NCBI RefSeq assembly: GCF_024273195.1
Contig: NZ_JAMZCU010000001.1
Coordinates: forward strand, 519,652 to 583,651
Reading direction: 5' to 3'
DNA length: 64,000 nt
Source of the DNA: Devosia ureilytica
Lineage (GTDB): Bacteria > Pseudomonadota > Alphaproteobacteria > Rhizobiales > Devosiaceae
The notes beneath the pieces are model-generated. The model saw only the letters and a list, made by a program, of their open reading frames with translations. It made no database searches and was not told the DNA's origin. Of this stretch, positions 10,301-19,044 are shown in pieces. Each line of letters begins with the position of its first letter. Positions within the stretch are counted from its first letter, which is position 1. Position numbers and translations under genes: made by a program.

Positions 10301-10798
10301 GGGGCCGCCGGATGGATCTTCCACGATCTCCAGCCTGCCCGGCCGCGGTCCATAAAGGTCCTGAACAATCTGTACATGGGGACCGACAATCGTGATGGTC
10401 GTGCCCGGCTGGCCGAATAGCGCGCGCGCCGGCGAGAACCCTACTTCAAGCGCCTCCATCTTGATCTGGGCGCCGGACTTGCTGTCCGTAAAGGCGACGG
10501 GTGCAAACTGGATGACGGGCCAAATGCCATTTTCCAGCGCCAGCGCCATATCGCCCATCTGCAGGTCCGCCGTTTCAGGGACGAAATTCTGCACGAACGA
10601 GCGGATCGCCTGGCCGGTGAAGGGGATTCGAATTGGGGTGATCAGCATCACGACATAGAGCACCAGCATCACCAGGCTGGGCACCCCAAGAGCCCAGATC
10701 GCAATTCGCCTGAACCGGGCCATTACGGACCGCGCGGGCGGAGACGGCGGTATCTCTGGTGAAGGTGTTGGACTTGTCGTTTCGTTCACTGCCGCCAC
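7301..10798 (-). CDS. AsmA/YhdP-like envelope protein (DUF3971 and AsmA-like C-terminal region)
   Basis: 1165-residue protein with a cytoplasmic proline-rich N-terminus, one membrane anchor near residues 32-55 (IAIWALGVPSLVMLVLYVV) and a very long periplasmic part made of repeating beta strands. That is the layout of the AsmA/TamB/YhdP group now thought to move phospholipids between the membranes. The C-terminal section (RNFAIVDEGNVVQVLGNH to LFGLNNIFQQLPILGPLLGG) matches the AsmA-like 2 region of rhizobial DUF3971 proteins. The start is GTG; a second in-frame GTG lies 9 bp inside. It is a single gene, convergent with tyrS. The lipid-transport role comes from the family. Confidence 0.85.
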   Translation of the reverse strand: MAAVNETTSPTPSPEIPPSPPARSVMARFRRIAIWALGVPSLVMLVLYVVMLITPIRIPFTGQAIRSFVQNFVPETADLQMGDMALALENGIWPVIQFAPVAFTDSKSGAQIKMEALEVGFSPARALFGQPGTTITIVGPHVQIVQDLYGPRPGRLEIVEDPSGGPATVRVLEGADAFPAAAISSEGIAFDLGTAPPMRSDNDWLIYNLEASELAIADLVEQTEQGRFSRLIVRDGRIDMADPLYGLFRQFKAVSLEIGPVPGEQRVTGEFSALIGAQTVVGSIERSLDPDGTRRLQADVTNLDFSAFVPFIDDRDSLAAMRGAGAVSVDVTFTPDEGKIIGGAFKLDLTGLDLRLADDYFPVASSILDVTWQPKLGQFQLAEGALRIGKSSAQVAGVFALGLDPTYGPTIGMSLNARDVAIHPDDMNAPAAPFDTVEFSGWSTPLYGAVGIDRLTARRGDAVVETAGRMDLLQTGIGLDMTIAGQGVSADDFKRLWPYIMGGESRDWFVANVTEGRVKDARMRFQFPVGTLAIGDEAVPIPENSMQIEIVGEGVAIKPTAEMSAIVISGETRLRVDDENVSISGGGGTLDTDGGAIQVTSPALVMDNSVPGESIVEISGDLNAPIPALLALIEQQQPDAISNANLPIDLQSLKGTVDLGLVATIALGDEATGREMDIDYVVNGQVEDFASAEPIQGRSIGDGQLSFSASQDGYQLGGTATIDGMDAEISVEGAMGSDPVFRLQSTIAVADLADMGFDASEFLSGQVQFVAQPLAEGALHMTVDLKDAALTIRDLGISKPVGTPGLLTAIIRPDGDVTHLEDIALSFGNVRLNGLIDYHATDGLVAANFTNFALSPGDSATVDLTPIQGGFAVRVRGAQLDLKPVLSRFFSLAQGSGGVQSTQFDQSLSLDIELDRAIGYYATTAFNLDLDMALRGMNLTRVALAAQFDEGNAISITTNPAPNGRTLSMAFNDAGTVLRLLGIYSQLAGGAGSLVMTTDRSIDAEAGRLVLRNFAIVDEGNVVQVLGNHTDSRAAIASRNRLDFRAGEVDFVRRSDRVEVTDAVLAGDTVGGTMRGFIYTDRRQYDLTGTYVPLFGLNNIFQQLPILGPLLGGRDGEGLVGVTFAVRGPLDNPQFLVNPLSLLAPGIFREMFEFRARELPPAPAQ

Positions 10799-10930
10799 GC
10801 CGATGATTGGCAGGTAAGATGGGCCCCTGCCACGATCAGAATCATCCGCCCAAGGCGGTCCATTGGATGATGATACCGGCTGGAATGTGACGCTGACACC
10901 CTCTATTCAAGGCTCAACCCAGGAACAGCG

Positions 10931-11419
10931 ATGACCCATCTCAAACCCGGCGACCCAGCACCCGACTTTTCGCTCGCACGCGACGATAACACGGTGCTCA
11001 CCAAAGCCGACCTCACGGGCAGGCCAGCGGTGCTGTTCTTTTACCCTGAGGACGACTCGGGCGGCTGCGTTGACGAGAACCAGGAGTTTTCGGCGCTGGC
11101 CGAGGCCTTTGCGGCTCAAAACGCTATCCTGGTGGGCGTGTCCCCCGATACACTCGAGAGCCATCGGAAATTTCGGGCCAAATATGGGCTTGTGGTGCCG
11201 CTGGGGGCAGACCCTGAGCGCCAGACTATCGAGACCTTTGGACTTTGGCAGATGAAGAAGCTCTACGGGCGAGAATTCATGGGCCTGGTGCGGACCAGCT
11301 TCATCATTGGCGCAGATGGTCGCGTCGCGGCGATCATAAGGGCCACGCGCATCAAGGGACATGCAGCCAAGGTGCTGACGGCCCTCGAAGAATTGGTGAA
11401 AGCTGGGCAATCCGCCTGA
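10931..11419 (+). CDS. bcp: Peroxiredoxin, BCP/PrxQ family (apparently 1-Cys)
   Basis: 162-residue thiol peroxidase that reduces hydroperoxides. The peroxidatic motif PxxxSxxC is present (PEDDSGGC, C46), with Ser in place of the more usual Thr. The thioredoxin-fold strand AVLFFYPEDD and the later R-T-S-F-I-I segment are conserved. C46 is the only cysteine, so recycling must use an external thiol. It stands alone, divergent from the AsmA-like gene. The family assignment is firm; the partner reductant is unknown. Confidence 0.9.
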   Translation: MTHLKPGDPAPDFSLARDDNTVLTKADLTGRPAVLFFYPEDDSGGCVDENQEFSALAEAFAAQNAILVGVSPDTLESHRKFRAKYGLVVPLGADPERQTIETFGLWQMKKLYGREFMGLVRTSFIIGADGRVAAIIRATRIKGHAAKVLTALEELVKAGQSA

Positions 11420-11485
11420 TGTTTTCGGCTTCTTAACCAAGCTCGTCCACACTCCGATAACCATAGTTTGCGTGTTTCGGGGGTC

Positions 11486-12628
11486 GTGGCGTTGCGTCAG
11501 TCAGCCAAACTGGAAAGCCAGGGACAAAAACCCGGTCGCCGCGGCGTCCACCCTGCCCTGTTCTACGGGATGTTTGCGCTGCTGCTTGGTGGCAATGCCA
11601 TTTCGGCAACCGGCCTGCTTATGGCGCCGGACATCGCCCGGCTGCTGGGCGGGCAAAACGAGCTGGTGCTGTCGGCCTATGAGGACCGGCTGGCGCAGAT
11701 GCGCGTTGAAATCGACCGCTTGCACTCGCGCAATTATGCGCAGGCCGGCGACATCAATCTGCAATTGCAAGAACTCTCGCAACAGCAGGAAGTGCTGCTC
11801 GAACAGCACCAATTGGTGCGCGCGCTGGTAACCAAGGCTGATCAGCTCGGCATTGCCGCGGTTGCCACGCCTGTATCGGGTGACATGGAACTGTCCATGG
11901 TGACAACGCATTCGGGCAATCCCGACATGGCGGCAACCTCGGCAAGCGTCACCCAGATGATGACCGAGACCCAGCAGGCGATGACCGGCATTGCCGTTGC
12001 TGCTTCTGAGCGCACCGAAAACATCGTGAGCGAGTTGAGCAAGCTCGGCATCGCCTTGAACCTGCCGGTTGCGCCGCTGGATGGTGTCGGCGGCCCGCTG
12101 CTGGCAGCCAACGAGGGGGCAGCAGCCACGTCGCCCATGATTGAGGACGCCAATGCCGTGATGCAGGCGCTGATGCTCTACAAGGCGGCACGCGATAGCC
12201 TGGAGCTGGCGCCCGTGCACATGCCGATCACCGGTAATTTCCGTCAGAGCTCAGGCTATGGCAATCGCAAGGACCCGTTCACCGGGAACCGCGCCTTTCA
12301 CTCGGGGCTCGATTTCGCGGCACCCTCCGGTACATCGGTGTTGAGCGCCGCCGATGGCGTCGTGAGTTTTGTGGGTGAGCGCTCTGGCTATGGCAAGGTG
12401 GTGGAAGTCGAGCACGGCAACGGCCTCATGACGCGCTACGCGCATCTGAGTGGCTACATCGCTCAGAAGGGTCAAAAAGTGCTCACCGGCACGCCCATTG
12501 CCAAGGTTGGCTCCACGGGACGCTCCACCGGGCCGCATCTGCATTTCGAGGTGCATCGCGCCGACACAAGCCTCGACCCCAAGCCGTTCCTCGAAACAGG
12601 CAAGCGCATCATCGCGATGCTTGGCTAA
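11486..12628 (+). CDS. M23 family metallopeptidase (LytM-type, membrane-anchored)
   Basis: About 380 residues. A transmembrane anchor near the N-terminus (LFYGMFALLLGGNAI) is followed by a helical, probably coiled-coil stalk rich in Gln and Leu (NLQLQELSQQQEVLLEQHQ). The C-terminal LytM domain has its zinc ligands HSGLD and HLHFEV and the HG-NG-L-M-TRYAHLS strand. Such proteins cut or regulate cutting of peptidoglycan during growth and division. No ATG fits the start: GTG at 11486 (shown) or TTG at 11468 are the candidates, and neither has a strong ribosome site. It is convergent with prfB across a shared terminator. Confidence 0.88.
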   Translation: MALRQSAKLESQGQKPGRRGVHPALFYGMFALLLGGNAISATGLLMAPDIARLLGGQNELVLSAYEDRLAQMRVEIDRLHSRNYAQAGDINLQLQELSQQQEVLLEQHQLVRALVTKADQLGIAAVATPVSGDMELSMVTTHSGNPDMAATSASVTQMMTETQQAMTGIAVAASERTENIVSELSKLGIALNLPVAPLDGVGGPLLAANEGAAATSPMIEDANAVMQALMLYKAARDSLELAPVHMPITGNFRQSSGYGNRKDPFTGNRAFHSGLDFAAPSGTSVLSAADGVVSFVGERSGYGKVVEVEHGNGLMTRYAHLSGYIAQKGQKVLTGTPIAKVGSTGRSTGPHLHFEVHRADTSLDPKPFLETGKRIIAMLG

Positions 12629-12751
12629 CTTGGGTTTGGCTATTCTGCATTCAGATACCGAACCTGTTCACGGCTCGCGGATGCGGTGAGCGGCCCCGGG
12701 TCAGGCCCGAGGGCGATGCCGTGGATGTTGGAGCAATATGCCAATTAACAA

Positions 12752-12776
12752 AAAACCCGGCCAATGGCCGGGTTTT
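12752..12776. terminator. Bidirectional terminator between the M23 peptidase and prfB
   Basis: A stem of 11 pairs (AAAACCCGGCC / GGCCGGGTTTT) closes over loop AAT, with A/T tracts on both sides. It can therefore end transcripts from the M23 gene on the plus strand and from prfB on the minus strand. Confidence 0.92.
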
Positions 12777-12796
12777 CTGATTTTGGTGGGGCCCGA

Positions 12797-13919
<1,123 letters not shown>

Positions 13920-13969
13920 TTTTCTTCCTTGGTTTGTGGCGTCCCGTTTAACGGAGCCGGCCGGGGGGA

Positions 13970-14482
13970 TCAACCCATGCGACGCCCAAGCTTGGAAAAG
14001 CGCTTGATGGCCGCTTCGCGCTTGAGGCGCGAAACGCGGCTGAGGAAGAAGATGCCATTGACCTGGTCGATTTCGTGCTGCGCCACGCGGGCTGCAAAGC
14101 CAGTGAGGTCGAGGGTTGCCGGTTGGCCCTGTTCATCATCGTAGCCGACGTTGACTACATTGGGACGGCTGACATCAATCTCAATGCCAGGCATGGATAC
14201 GGAGCCCTCCTTGCCAATGACATCATCGCCGCCGGTTTGGAGGATGCGCGGATTGTAGAGAAGCCTGTAGTCGCGGTGCGACGGGTCGGCGACGCTGACC
14301 AGTACAACAGGCGCGACGTGACCAATGTGCACGGCGGCCAGACCATAGGCCTGAACCTCGCGGCCTGCCTGAAGTAGCCGTGCGCCGATGCTGCACAACG
14401 CGGCATCAACCGGGCGCGCCATGGCGGGTTCGAGCAGGCGCGGGTCGGGGTAAATGACAAATGGATTGTCGCTATCGCTCAT
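13970..14482 (-). CDS. Peptide deformylase-like protein lacking metal ligands
   Basis: About 170 residues along the whole peptide deformylase fold, but with the active site eroded. Motif 1 is AYGLAAVH (usually GxGLAAxQ). Motif 2 is EGSVS, with Ser94 where the metal-binding Cys of EGCLS should be. Motif 3 is QHEIDQ, so the second His of HExxH is Gln140. Only His136 and Glu137 remain of the catalytic set. It is therefore unlikely to deformylate nascent peptides and may be a ribosome-associated or otherwise repurposed paralogue. I chose the second ATG because AGGA lies 9 bp before it; an ATG 9 bp upstream is also possible. It is downstream of, and divergent from, tRNA-Arg. Confidence 0.85.
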   Translation of the reverse strand: MSDSDNPFVIYPDPRLLEPAMARPVDAALCSIGARLLQAGREVQAYGLAAVHIGHVAPVVLVSVADPSHRDYRLLYNPRILQTGGDDVIGKEGSVSMPGIEIDVSRPNVVNVGYDDEQGQPATLDLTGFAARVAQHEIDQVNGIFFLSRVSRLKREAAIKRFSKLGRRMG

Positions 14483-14545
14483 GGCCGGCATTCCTTTCGC
14501 CCATCTTGCAAGTCCAGCCCCCTGCTGGTAGTTCGGTCAATGGCT

Positions 14546-14622
14546 GGCCCCGTAGCTCAGCAGGATAGAGCACAGGATTCCTAATCCTGGGGTCGTGGGT
14601 TCGAATCCCGCCGGGGTCACCA
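14546..14622 (+). tRNA. tRNA-Arg (anticodon CCU)
   Basis: A complete 77-nt cloverleaf. The acceptor GGCCCCG pairs with CGGGGTC, the D arm is GCTC/GAGC and the anticodon stem CAGGA/TCCTG encloses loop TTCCTAA (anticodon CCU, reads AGG). The T arm is GTGGG-TTCGAAT-CCCGC and CCA is encoded. Its last 6 bases overlap the stop region of the convergent PfkB-family gene. Confidence 0.97.
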
Positions 14623-15660
14623 GCGTACCGTCTGGTTGTGGGCAGCTAGTGTGTCGCGAACCGCGTCGGTCAGGACCAGAGGTCCGTTTATTCCAATTTT
14701 GAGGCGCGCCAGCGCAAATCCCAGCCTTGCCGCGTGCAGAGGCCGATCGGGCTGCCGGCAATAGGCCGATAGGAAGGCGCCGCAGAAGGTATCCCCGGCC
14801 CCGGTTGCGTCGATCACCGTGAACCCTGAAGGAAGCGGCTGAGACGGCAAGTGTTGCTCGGTCGGGCCGTCGGGAGACGAGGAATGGAGCGTCACCGCGT
14901 TATGGCTGCGCGCCACGATGAGCCAGTTGGGGGCAAGCCTCGTCCCGATCCCGGGCGCATTGTATGCGCCGCACAGCAGCGCATATTCTTCGGCGTTCAG
15001 GTGGAGCACATGGGTGTGGCGCAGGAGTCCTTCGAGGCCGGGACCTCCAGGGCCGATCCAGGCCATGCCTGGGTCCAGTGACACCGTAAGCGCCGGATTG
15101 TAGGCGATGGCCTGTTGGAGCAGATCTGCGACGGCCGTGGGCGCCTCTGGGTCAAGAAATGAGGTGATGTGGATGACATCGCACCGCGCGACCGAGGCCG
15201 CGAGCGCGGTTTGGTTCTGGCGGAGCCAAGCAATGACACCCGCATTTGCGCCGGTGGCCGTCAGCAGGGTACGGCCGGCGGCTTCGACCATGGCGAGACA
15301 GGTCGCGGGTGGCAGTGGGCTTTTGGTCACGCCAGCAGTGTCGATATCCCATTCTTTGAGGGCATCAATGTGTGGATGCAGCATGCCGACCGTTCCCGCG
15401 ATGCCGAAAAAGGCGAGGTCGAGGGCGTCATCAGCGTTCAGTAGCGCTGCGACGCGGGCTGCATTGAAAGCGGAGCCGCCAAGATAGGCAGCAGCGCCCA
15501 TAGCGTCGAGTAATTCGGCGCCTCCTTGGGCGGTGGCATCTGTAACCGCTGTCTCGAGCAGAGGAACCGCGTCAATGCCGAGACTCGATAGCGTGGGCAC
15601 GGCGGCGTGCTGCACGACCAAGTCGCGGTTCATCGCCCCCAAAAAGCCAAGACTTGCCAT
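14617..15660 (-). CDS. PfkB-family carbohydrate kinase
   Basis: About 347 residues with the ribokinase/PfkB fold. It has an N-terminal strand SLGFLGAMNRDLVV, a GGSAFNAARVAALL substrate region and the signature IDATGAGDTFCGAFL holding the catalytic Asp and anion hole. It phosphorylates a sugar or nucleoside that cannot be named from sequence. The start is uncertain: ATG 15660 fits the family best, with ATG 15684 and GTG 15693 as alternatives. The stop codon lies within the 3' end of tRNA-Arg. The siderophore-interacting protein gene lies upstream on the same strand. Confidence 0.83.
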   Translation of the reverse strand: MASLGFLGAMNRDLVVQHAAVPTLSSLGIDAVPLLETAVTDATAQGGAELLDAMGAAAYLGGSAFNAARVAALLNADDALDLAFFGIAGTVGMLHPHIDALKEWDIDTAGVTKSPLPPATCLAMVEAAGRTLLTATGANAGVIAWLRQNQTALAASVARCDVIHITSFLDPEAPTAVADLLQQAIAYNPALTVSLDPGMAWIGPGGPGLEGLLRHTHVLHLNAEEYALLCGAYNAPGIGTRLAPNWLIVARSHNAVTLHSSSPDGPTEQHLPSQPLPSGFTVIDATGAGDTFCGAFLSAYCRQPDRPLHAARLGFALARLKIGINGPLVLTDAVRDTLAAHNQTVRW

Positions 15661-15713
15661 GGATCGCTGGTAGCGCCAGATCATGCGGGACACAAGACGG
15701 CCCGCCCGTGAAT

Positions 15714-16604
15714 TCAGAGCCCGAACTTCTCAAGGGTTGCCTCATATTCGTCGCGCACCACCTCTCGGTCACGACCGGAGGACCAGCCAGCTTCGATAGC
15801 CGTCTTGATCTCGGCTGGCAGTGCTTCCCACTTCGCCTCCCAGGCTTCACCTTCGTGAATCCAATATCCGACCAGTTCGTAGCGGTCGGCAGGCAAGTTA
15901 AGCTCCTGCCGTACATATTTGCGGATGGCGCGCACCGCCTTCTGCTCACCGGCGACCCAGACATAGCCCGGCGTCGCGGGCAGCGGCACGGCGCGAACCA
16001 CGTCTGCCATGCGGCTCGGCGCGATGCCGTTGCCACTCCTGTGCAGCCAGGTCACGGTGGCATTGGGGTGGGGTGGCAGGGGCTGCTCGTGTTCAGGCGC
16101 CGCGATCTCGACAAAGACGCGCGAATGCACGTGCATCGGGGTCGTTTCGAGGATGCGCGACAGGGCAGGAAGGCCTGTGGCATCACAGACAAGCAATTGC
16201 CAGGCACAATCCTCGGGCGGCCTGTAGAGGCCGTGCGGGCGATTGACGGTGACCACGTCGCCGGGATTGGTCCGCCGGGCCCATTCGCTGGCGAGACCAC
16301 CTGCATGGACGACAAAGTCGATGTCGATCTCATTGGTTTCAGGCCGATGACTGCGAACTGTATAGGTCGAGCACCGGATCGCCCCTTGCCCACCATCGGG
16401 ATAGGTCCAGCGGCCCTGATCGTCGATGTGGGGCAGATGCAAACGGCCGGTTGTTTCATTTGGAAAGAACAGCCGCAGATATTCGTCCGGCGTGCCTGAC
16501 CCAGGAAAGTCCGCGAGGCCTGCGCCACCGAAGGTGAGGCGCAGCATGCCGGGGGTCAGCGGGCGACGAGCGAGCACTTTCGCCTCAAAGAAGACCTGAT
16601 TCAT
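15714..16604 (-). CDS. Siderophore-interacting protein (FAD-dependent ferric-siderophore reductase, ViuB/YqjH-like)
   Basis: 296-residue cytoplasmic flavoprotein that reduces ferric siderophores to release iron. The N-terminal FAD-binding barrel has the RCSTYTVRSHRPETNEIDIDF pattern (R-x-Y-T-x-R). The C-terminal SIP domain contains YVWVAGEQKAVRAIRKYVR and the GYWIHEGE end typical of the family. Its ATG overlaps the stop of a possible tiny upstream gene (ATGA), which suggests translational coupling. No receptor or ABC siderophore genes are adjacent. Confidence 0.9.
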   Translation of the reverse strand: MNQVFFEAKVLARRPLTPGMLRLTFGGAGLADFPGSGTPDEYLRLFFPNETTGRLHLPHIDDQGRWTYPDGGQGAIRCSTYTVRSHRPETNEIDIDFVVHAGGLASEWARRTNPGDVVTVNRPHGLYRPPEDCAWQLLVCDATGLPALSRILETTPMHVHSRVFVEIAAPEHEQPLPPHPNATVTWLHRSGNGIAPSRMADVVRAVPLPATPGYVWVAGEQKAVRAIRKYVRQELNLPADRYELVGYWIHEGEAWEAKWEALPAEIKTAIEAGWSSGRDREVVRDEYEATLEKFGL

Positions 16605-16720
16605 GCCGCGCTCCGCGTTGAAAGGGCCAGCGCAAGTAGCCCGGAAATGACGGCACTGCTGAACGCGAGGGCGAAGAGGCCCTTATGGGGCGCGTGAAAG
16701 GAAAAGTACCGCTTGAGCAT
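16601..16720 (-). CDS. Possible 39-residue membrane protein coupled to the siderophore reductase
   Basis: A short frame MLKRYFSFHAPHKG... ends in TGA overlapping the ATG of the siderophore-interacting protein by 4 bp. It has a basic N-terminus and one hydrophobic segment (LFALAFSSAVISGLLALAL), so it would be a single-pass membrane peptide. The exact ATGA overlap, the lack of other signals before the reductase and the sensible membrane profile support it. The absence of a good ribosome site counts against it. I do not recognise a family. It could instead be a leader peptide controlling the reductase. Confidence 0.45.
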   Translation of the reverse strand: MLKRYFSFHAPHKGLFALAFSSAVISGLLALALSTRSAA

Positions 16721-16808
16721 GATAACTTGACTAAAAACATCCGGTTACCAAATGCCCGATCTGCGTCTCCGCCACAAGCACAAATATGGGTTGCAGCCGG
16801 TGGTGGGA

Positions 16809-18383
16809 TTATTGGCGCGTCGGATGTCCGGCGACAGCCAAAGCCAGCTCCGCTTCAAAGCGCGTGCCGTTGTCGGTCACGAAGCGATATGAACCGCCCA
16901 TTTGCGAGACGACTCCACGAACGAGCCGCAGACCCATGCTGGCCGGCGCTTCAGGTAGCTCGCCGATGCCAATTCCATCGTCTGCGACGACCAGCCTGCC
17001 ACGGCCTCCACCCAAGTCCTTGAGGACGACCTTGATTGTCCCCTCTCGGCCGTCTGCGAAGGCATATTTCAAGGCGTTGGTGACCAGCTCGCTGAGCAGC
17101 AATGACAGAGGCGTCGCGTGGTCACGATCCACCGGAACGTGGTCCAGCTCAAAGTCGATCTCGGCGTCAATGCCATAGGCATGCACCACCTCGTTCACGA
17201 TCACTTGCACCAGATCATGGGCGTCGATGTCCTCGTAGCGGTCATGTTGATAGATGTGCTCATGCATGGCCGCCATGGCGCTCAGCCGGCTCTGAAGGTC
17301 AATCTTGGCCCCGGCCGGCATGTCCTGCATGCGGACAAGTGATTGCACCGACTGCAAATTGTTCTTCACCCGATGGTGGATTTCACGGAACAGCAGGATG
17401 TTGGTGTCATTGGCAGTCTCAAGTTCGGTGCGCCTTATTGCGTCGCGCCGCAGCAGCAAGACAATCCATATCCCTCCCGCCAAAAGGCCCAGCAGAATTG
17501 GCGCGGCAATGATCATCACGGTCACAATGGCGCTGCGCAGACCATCCCAAGTGGCATTGGACGCAATCGATGCGAGGGCGATAATCTGGGTGCCGGGTAC
17601 GCTCTGATAACTGACAACCCGAGCAAGCCCATCGACCGGCGACGCCTCGGAGAAATAGGTACCGGCCTCTGCCTGGGGCAAATATTGTGTGATCAGGGGG
17701 TGTTGCGAGAGATCGACAGCTTCGTCAACTGCAGGGTGGCGGGCCATAAGCAGGCCGTCGCGTCGGATCAGGCTCACAGTGGAGCCCTCCTCAAGATCGA
17801 GGTAGGACCAGAAGGTCTGTACCAGATCGTCGCTGAACGAGACCATGATGGCGCCGGCAAAGTCGCCGGCCCGCTCGATCCGCTTGGAGAAAACGAAAAT
17901 ACTTTGATTGGTCAGACGGCTGACCAAAAGTCCTGAGGTGTAGAACGCGGCGCCGTCCTGCAGGGCGGTGAAATACTCCCGGTCAGCAACGCTGACCGCT
18001 TCGGCTCCGGGGAGGGTGGAAAAGATGGTATTGGCCTGGGCGTCGATAATGTAGACGTCGATGTCTGCGGGCAAGCCCTCGACGGCGGCCTGCAATGTTT
18101 CGCTATTTCCCGACAATTCCGGCCCGAGCACTGCATCGAGCCGGCGCAAGGTCTGGTTGGCCACCTGAGCGACCCAACCGGCGTTGGTCGCCACAACCTG
18201 CGCGGCGGCCTGTGATCGCTCCTCAAGCCGCACGCGGGTTTGGCCTACGGCCTGGAATACAAAAAATGCGAATACGCCGGCGAATATCGCCATACACGAC
18301 AGAACGAAGGTGATGGCGACGGTTGTCGCTCGCACTTCGCCAAACCGAACCTTTTTGCCCCCAGCCAGCGTCACCTCCCCCAC
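16809..18383 (-). CDS. Membrane sensor histidine kinase (Cache sensor, HisKA_2/HWE-type)
   Basis: About 524 residues. TM1 is near residues 20-45 and is followed by a periplasmic double-Cache-like sensor (VYIIDAQANTIFSTLPG, VADREYFTALQDG). TM2 is near 284-311. The HisKA_2 phosphoacceptor box REIHHRVKNNLQ has its His at about 336. The ATPase part has an N box (ELVTNALKYAF) and a G box (DDGIGIG). Kinases of this group often feed PhyR-type stress or atypical regulators. No response regulator is adjacent, so it is an orphan here. GTG 18383 with AAGGG upstream is the likeliest start; a TTG at 18470 is possible. Confidence 0.87.
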   Translation of the reverse strand: MGEVTLAGGKKVRFGEVRATTVAITFVLSCMAIFAGVFAFFVFQAVGQTRVRLEERSQAAAQVVATNAGWVAQVANQTLRRLDAVLGPELSGNSETLQAAVEGLPADIDVYIIDAQANTIFSTLPGAEAVSVADREYFTALQDGAAFYTSGLLVSRLTNQSIFVFSKRIERAGDFAGAIMVSFSDDLVQTFWSYLDLEEGSTVSLIRRDGLLMARHPAVDEAVDLSQHPLITQYLPQAEAGTYFSEASPVDGLARVVSYQSVPGTQIIALASIASNATWDGLRSAIVTVMIIAAPILLGLLAGGIWIVLLLRRDAIRRTELETANDTNILLFREIHHRVKNNLQSVQSLVRMQDMPAGAKIDLQSRLSAMAAMHEHIYQHDRYEDIDAHDLVQVIVNEVVHAYGIDAEIDFELDHVPVDRDHATPLSLLLSELVTNALKYAFADGREGTIKVVLKDLGGGRGRLVVADDGIGIGELPEAPASMGLRLVRGVVSQMGGSYRFVTDNGTRFEAELALAVAGHPTRQ

Positions 18384-18573
18384 AATGCTGCCCTTTTTTG
18401 CAGGCTTTCGTTGCCACGCAAAGTGGATTGCCCACACAGATGCTGCCCGCAAGTAACGCGCGGCAGACAAAAAGGCTGCTTTGCCAACTTGGCGCCCGAC
18501 GGCTGGCGACGTTAATGCAAAGGAAGGCGGCGACTGATAGGGCTACGGCACCTGGGCGCCCGAAAGGAATGAC

Positions 18574-19044
18574 ATGACCAAACTCACTATGATGCTGGCC
18601 GCTGGCGCCCTCACCTTGGCACTTGCCGGATGTTCATCCTTCGGCGGCGCTGCATCGCCGACGGCATTATCTGCCGGACTTTCAGCGCGCATGGACCAGC
18701 CCAATGCCACGCTGGACAGCCAGCAGGCTATCGGCCTGATCAATGCCTATCGCGCCAGCCGCAACATGCCGCCCCTGGTTGCGGATGCCGGCCTCAATGG
18801 CACAGCACAGGCCCTGGCCAGCCAATATGCCCAGACCGGCACTGCGCCGACCAAGCCGCAGGCGCTGGCGCAGATGAAGCTCAGCGCTGGCTATGCGACC
18901 TTTGCCGAGACCTTCTCCGGCTGGCGAAACAATGCAGCCGATGCCGTGGGCCTTGCCGCTCCGGCCAGCAAGGCCGGTGTTGCCGTCGCCTTCAATCCCT
19001 CATCGAGCTATGGCGTCTACTGGGTGCTGGTCCTTGGCAACTAA
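18574..19044 (+). CDS. CAP-domain (SCP-like) lipoprotein
   Basis: 156 residues. A lipoprotein signal peptide ends in LALAGC, with Cys20 as the lipidation site, and is followed by a small CAP/SCP domain (INAYRASRNMPPLVADAGLN ... FAETFSGW). Bacterial CAP proteins are exported and poorly understood, with some linked to the cell surface or calcium-dependent interactions. Its 3' end overlaps the start of the TusA-like gene, so the two are probably co-transcribed although functionally unrelated. Confidence 0.85.
   Translation: MTKLTMMLAAGALTLALAGCSSFGGAASPTALSAGLSARMDQPNATLDSQQAIGLINAYRASRNMPPLVADAGLNGTAQALASQYAQTGTAPTKPQALAQMKLSAGYATFAETFSGWRNNAADAVGLAAPASKAGVAVAFNPSSSYGVYWVLVLGN

Noticed and set aside
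18893..19033. N-terminal extension of TusA reading back into the CAP gene
   Set aside because: The extension is a shifted translation of the lipoprotein gene, and TusA proteins begin just before the conserved DARGLKCP segment.
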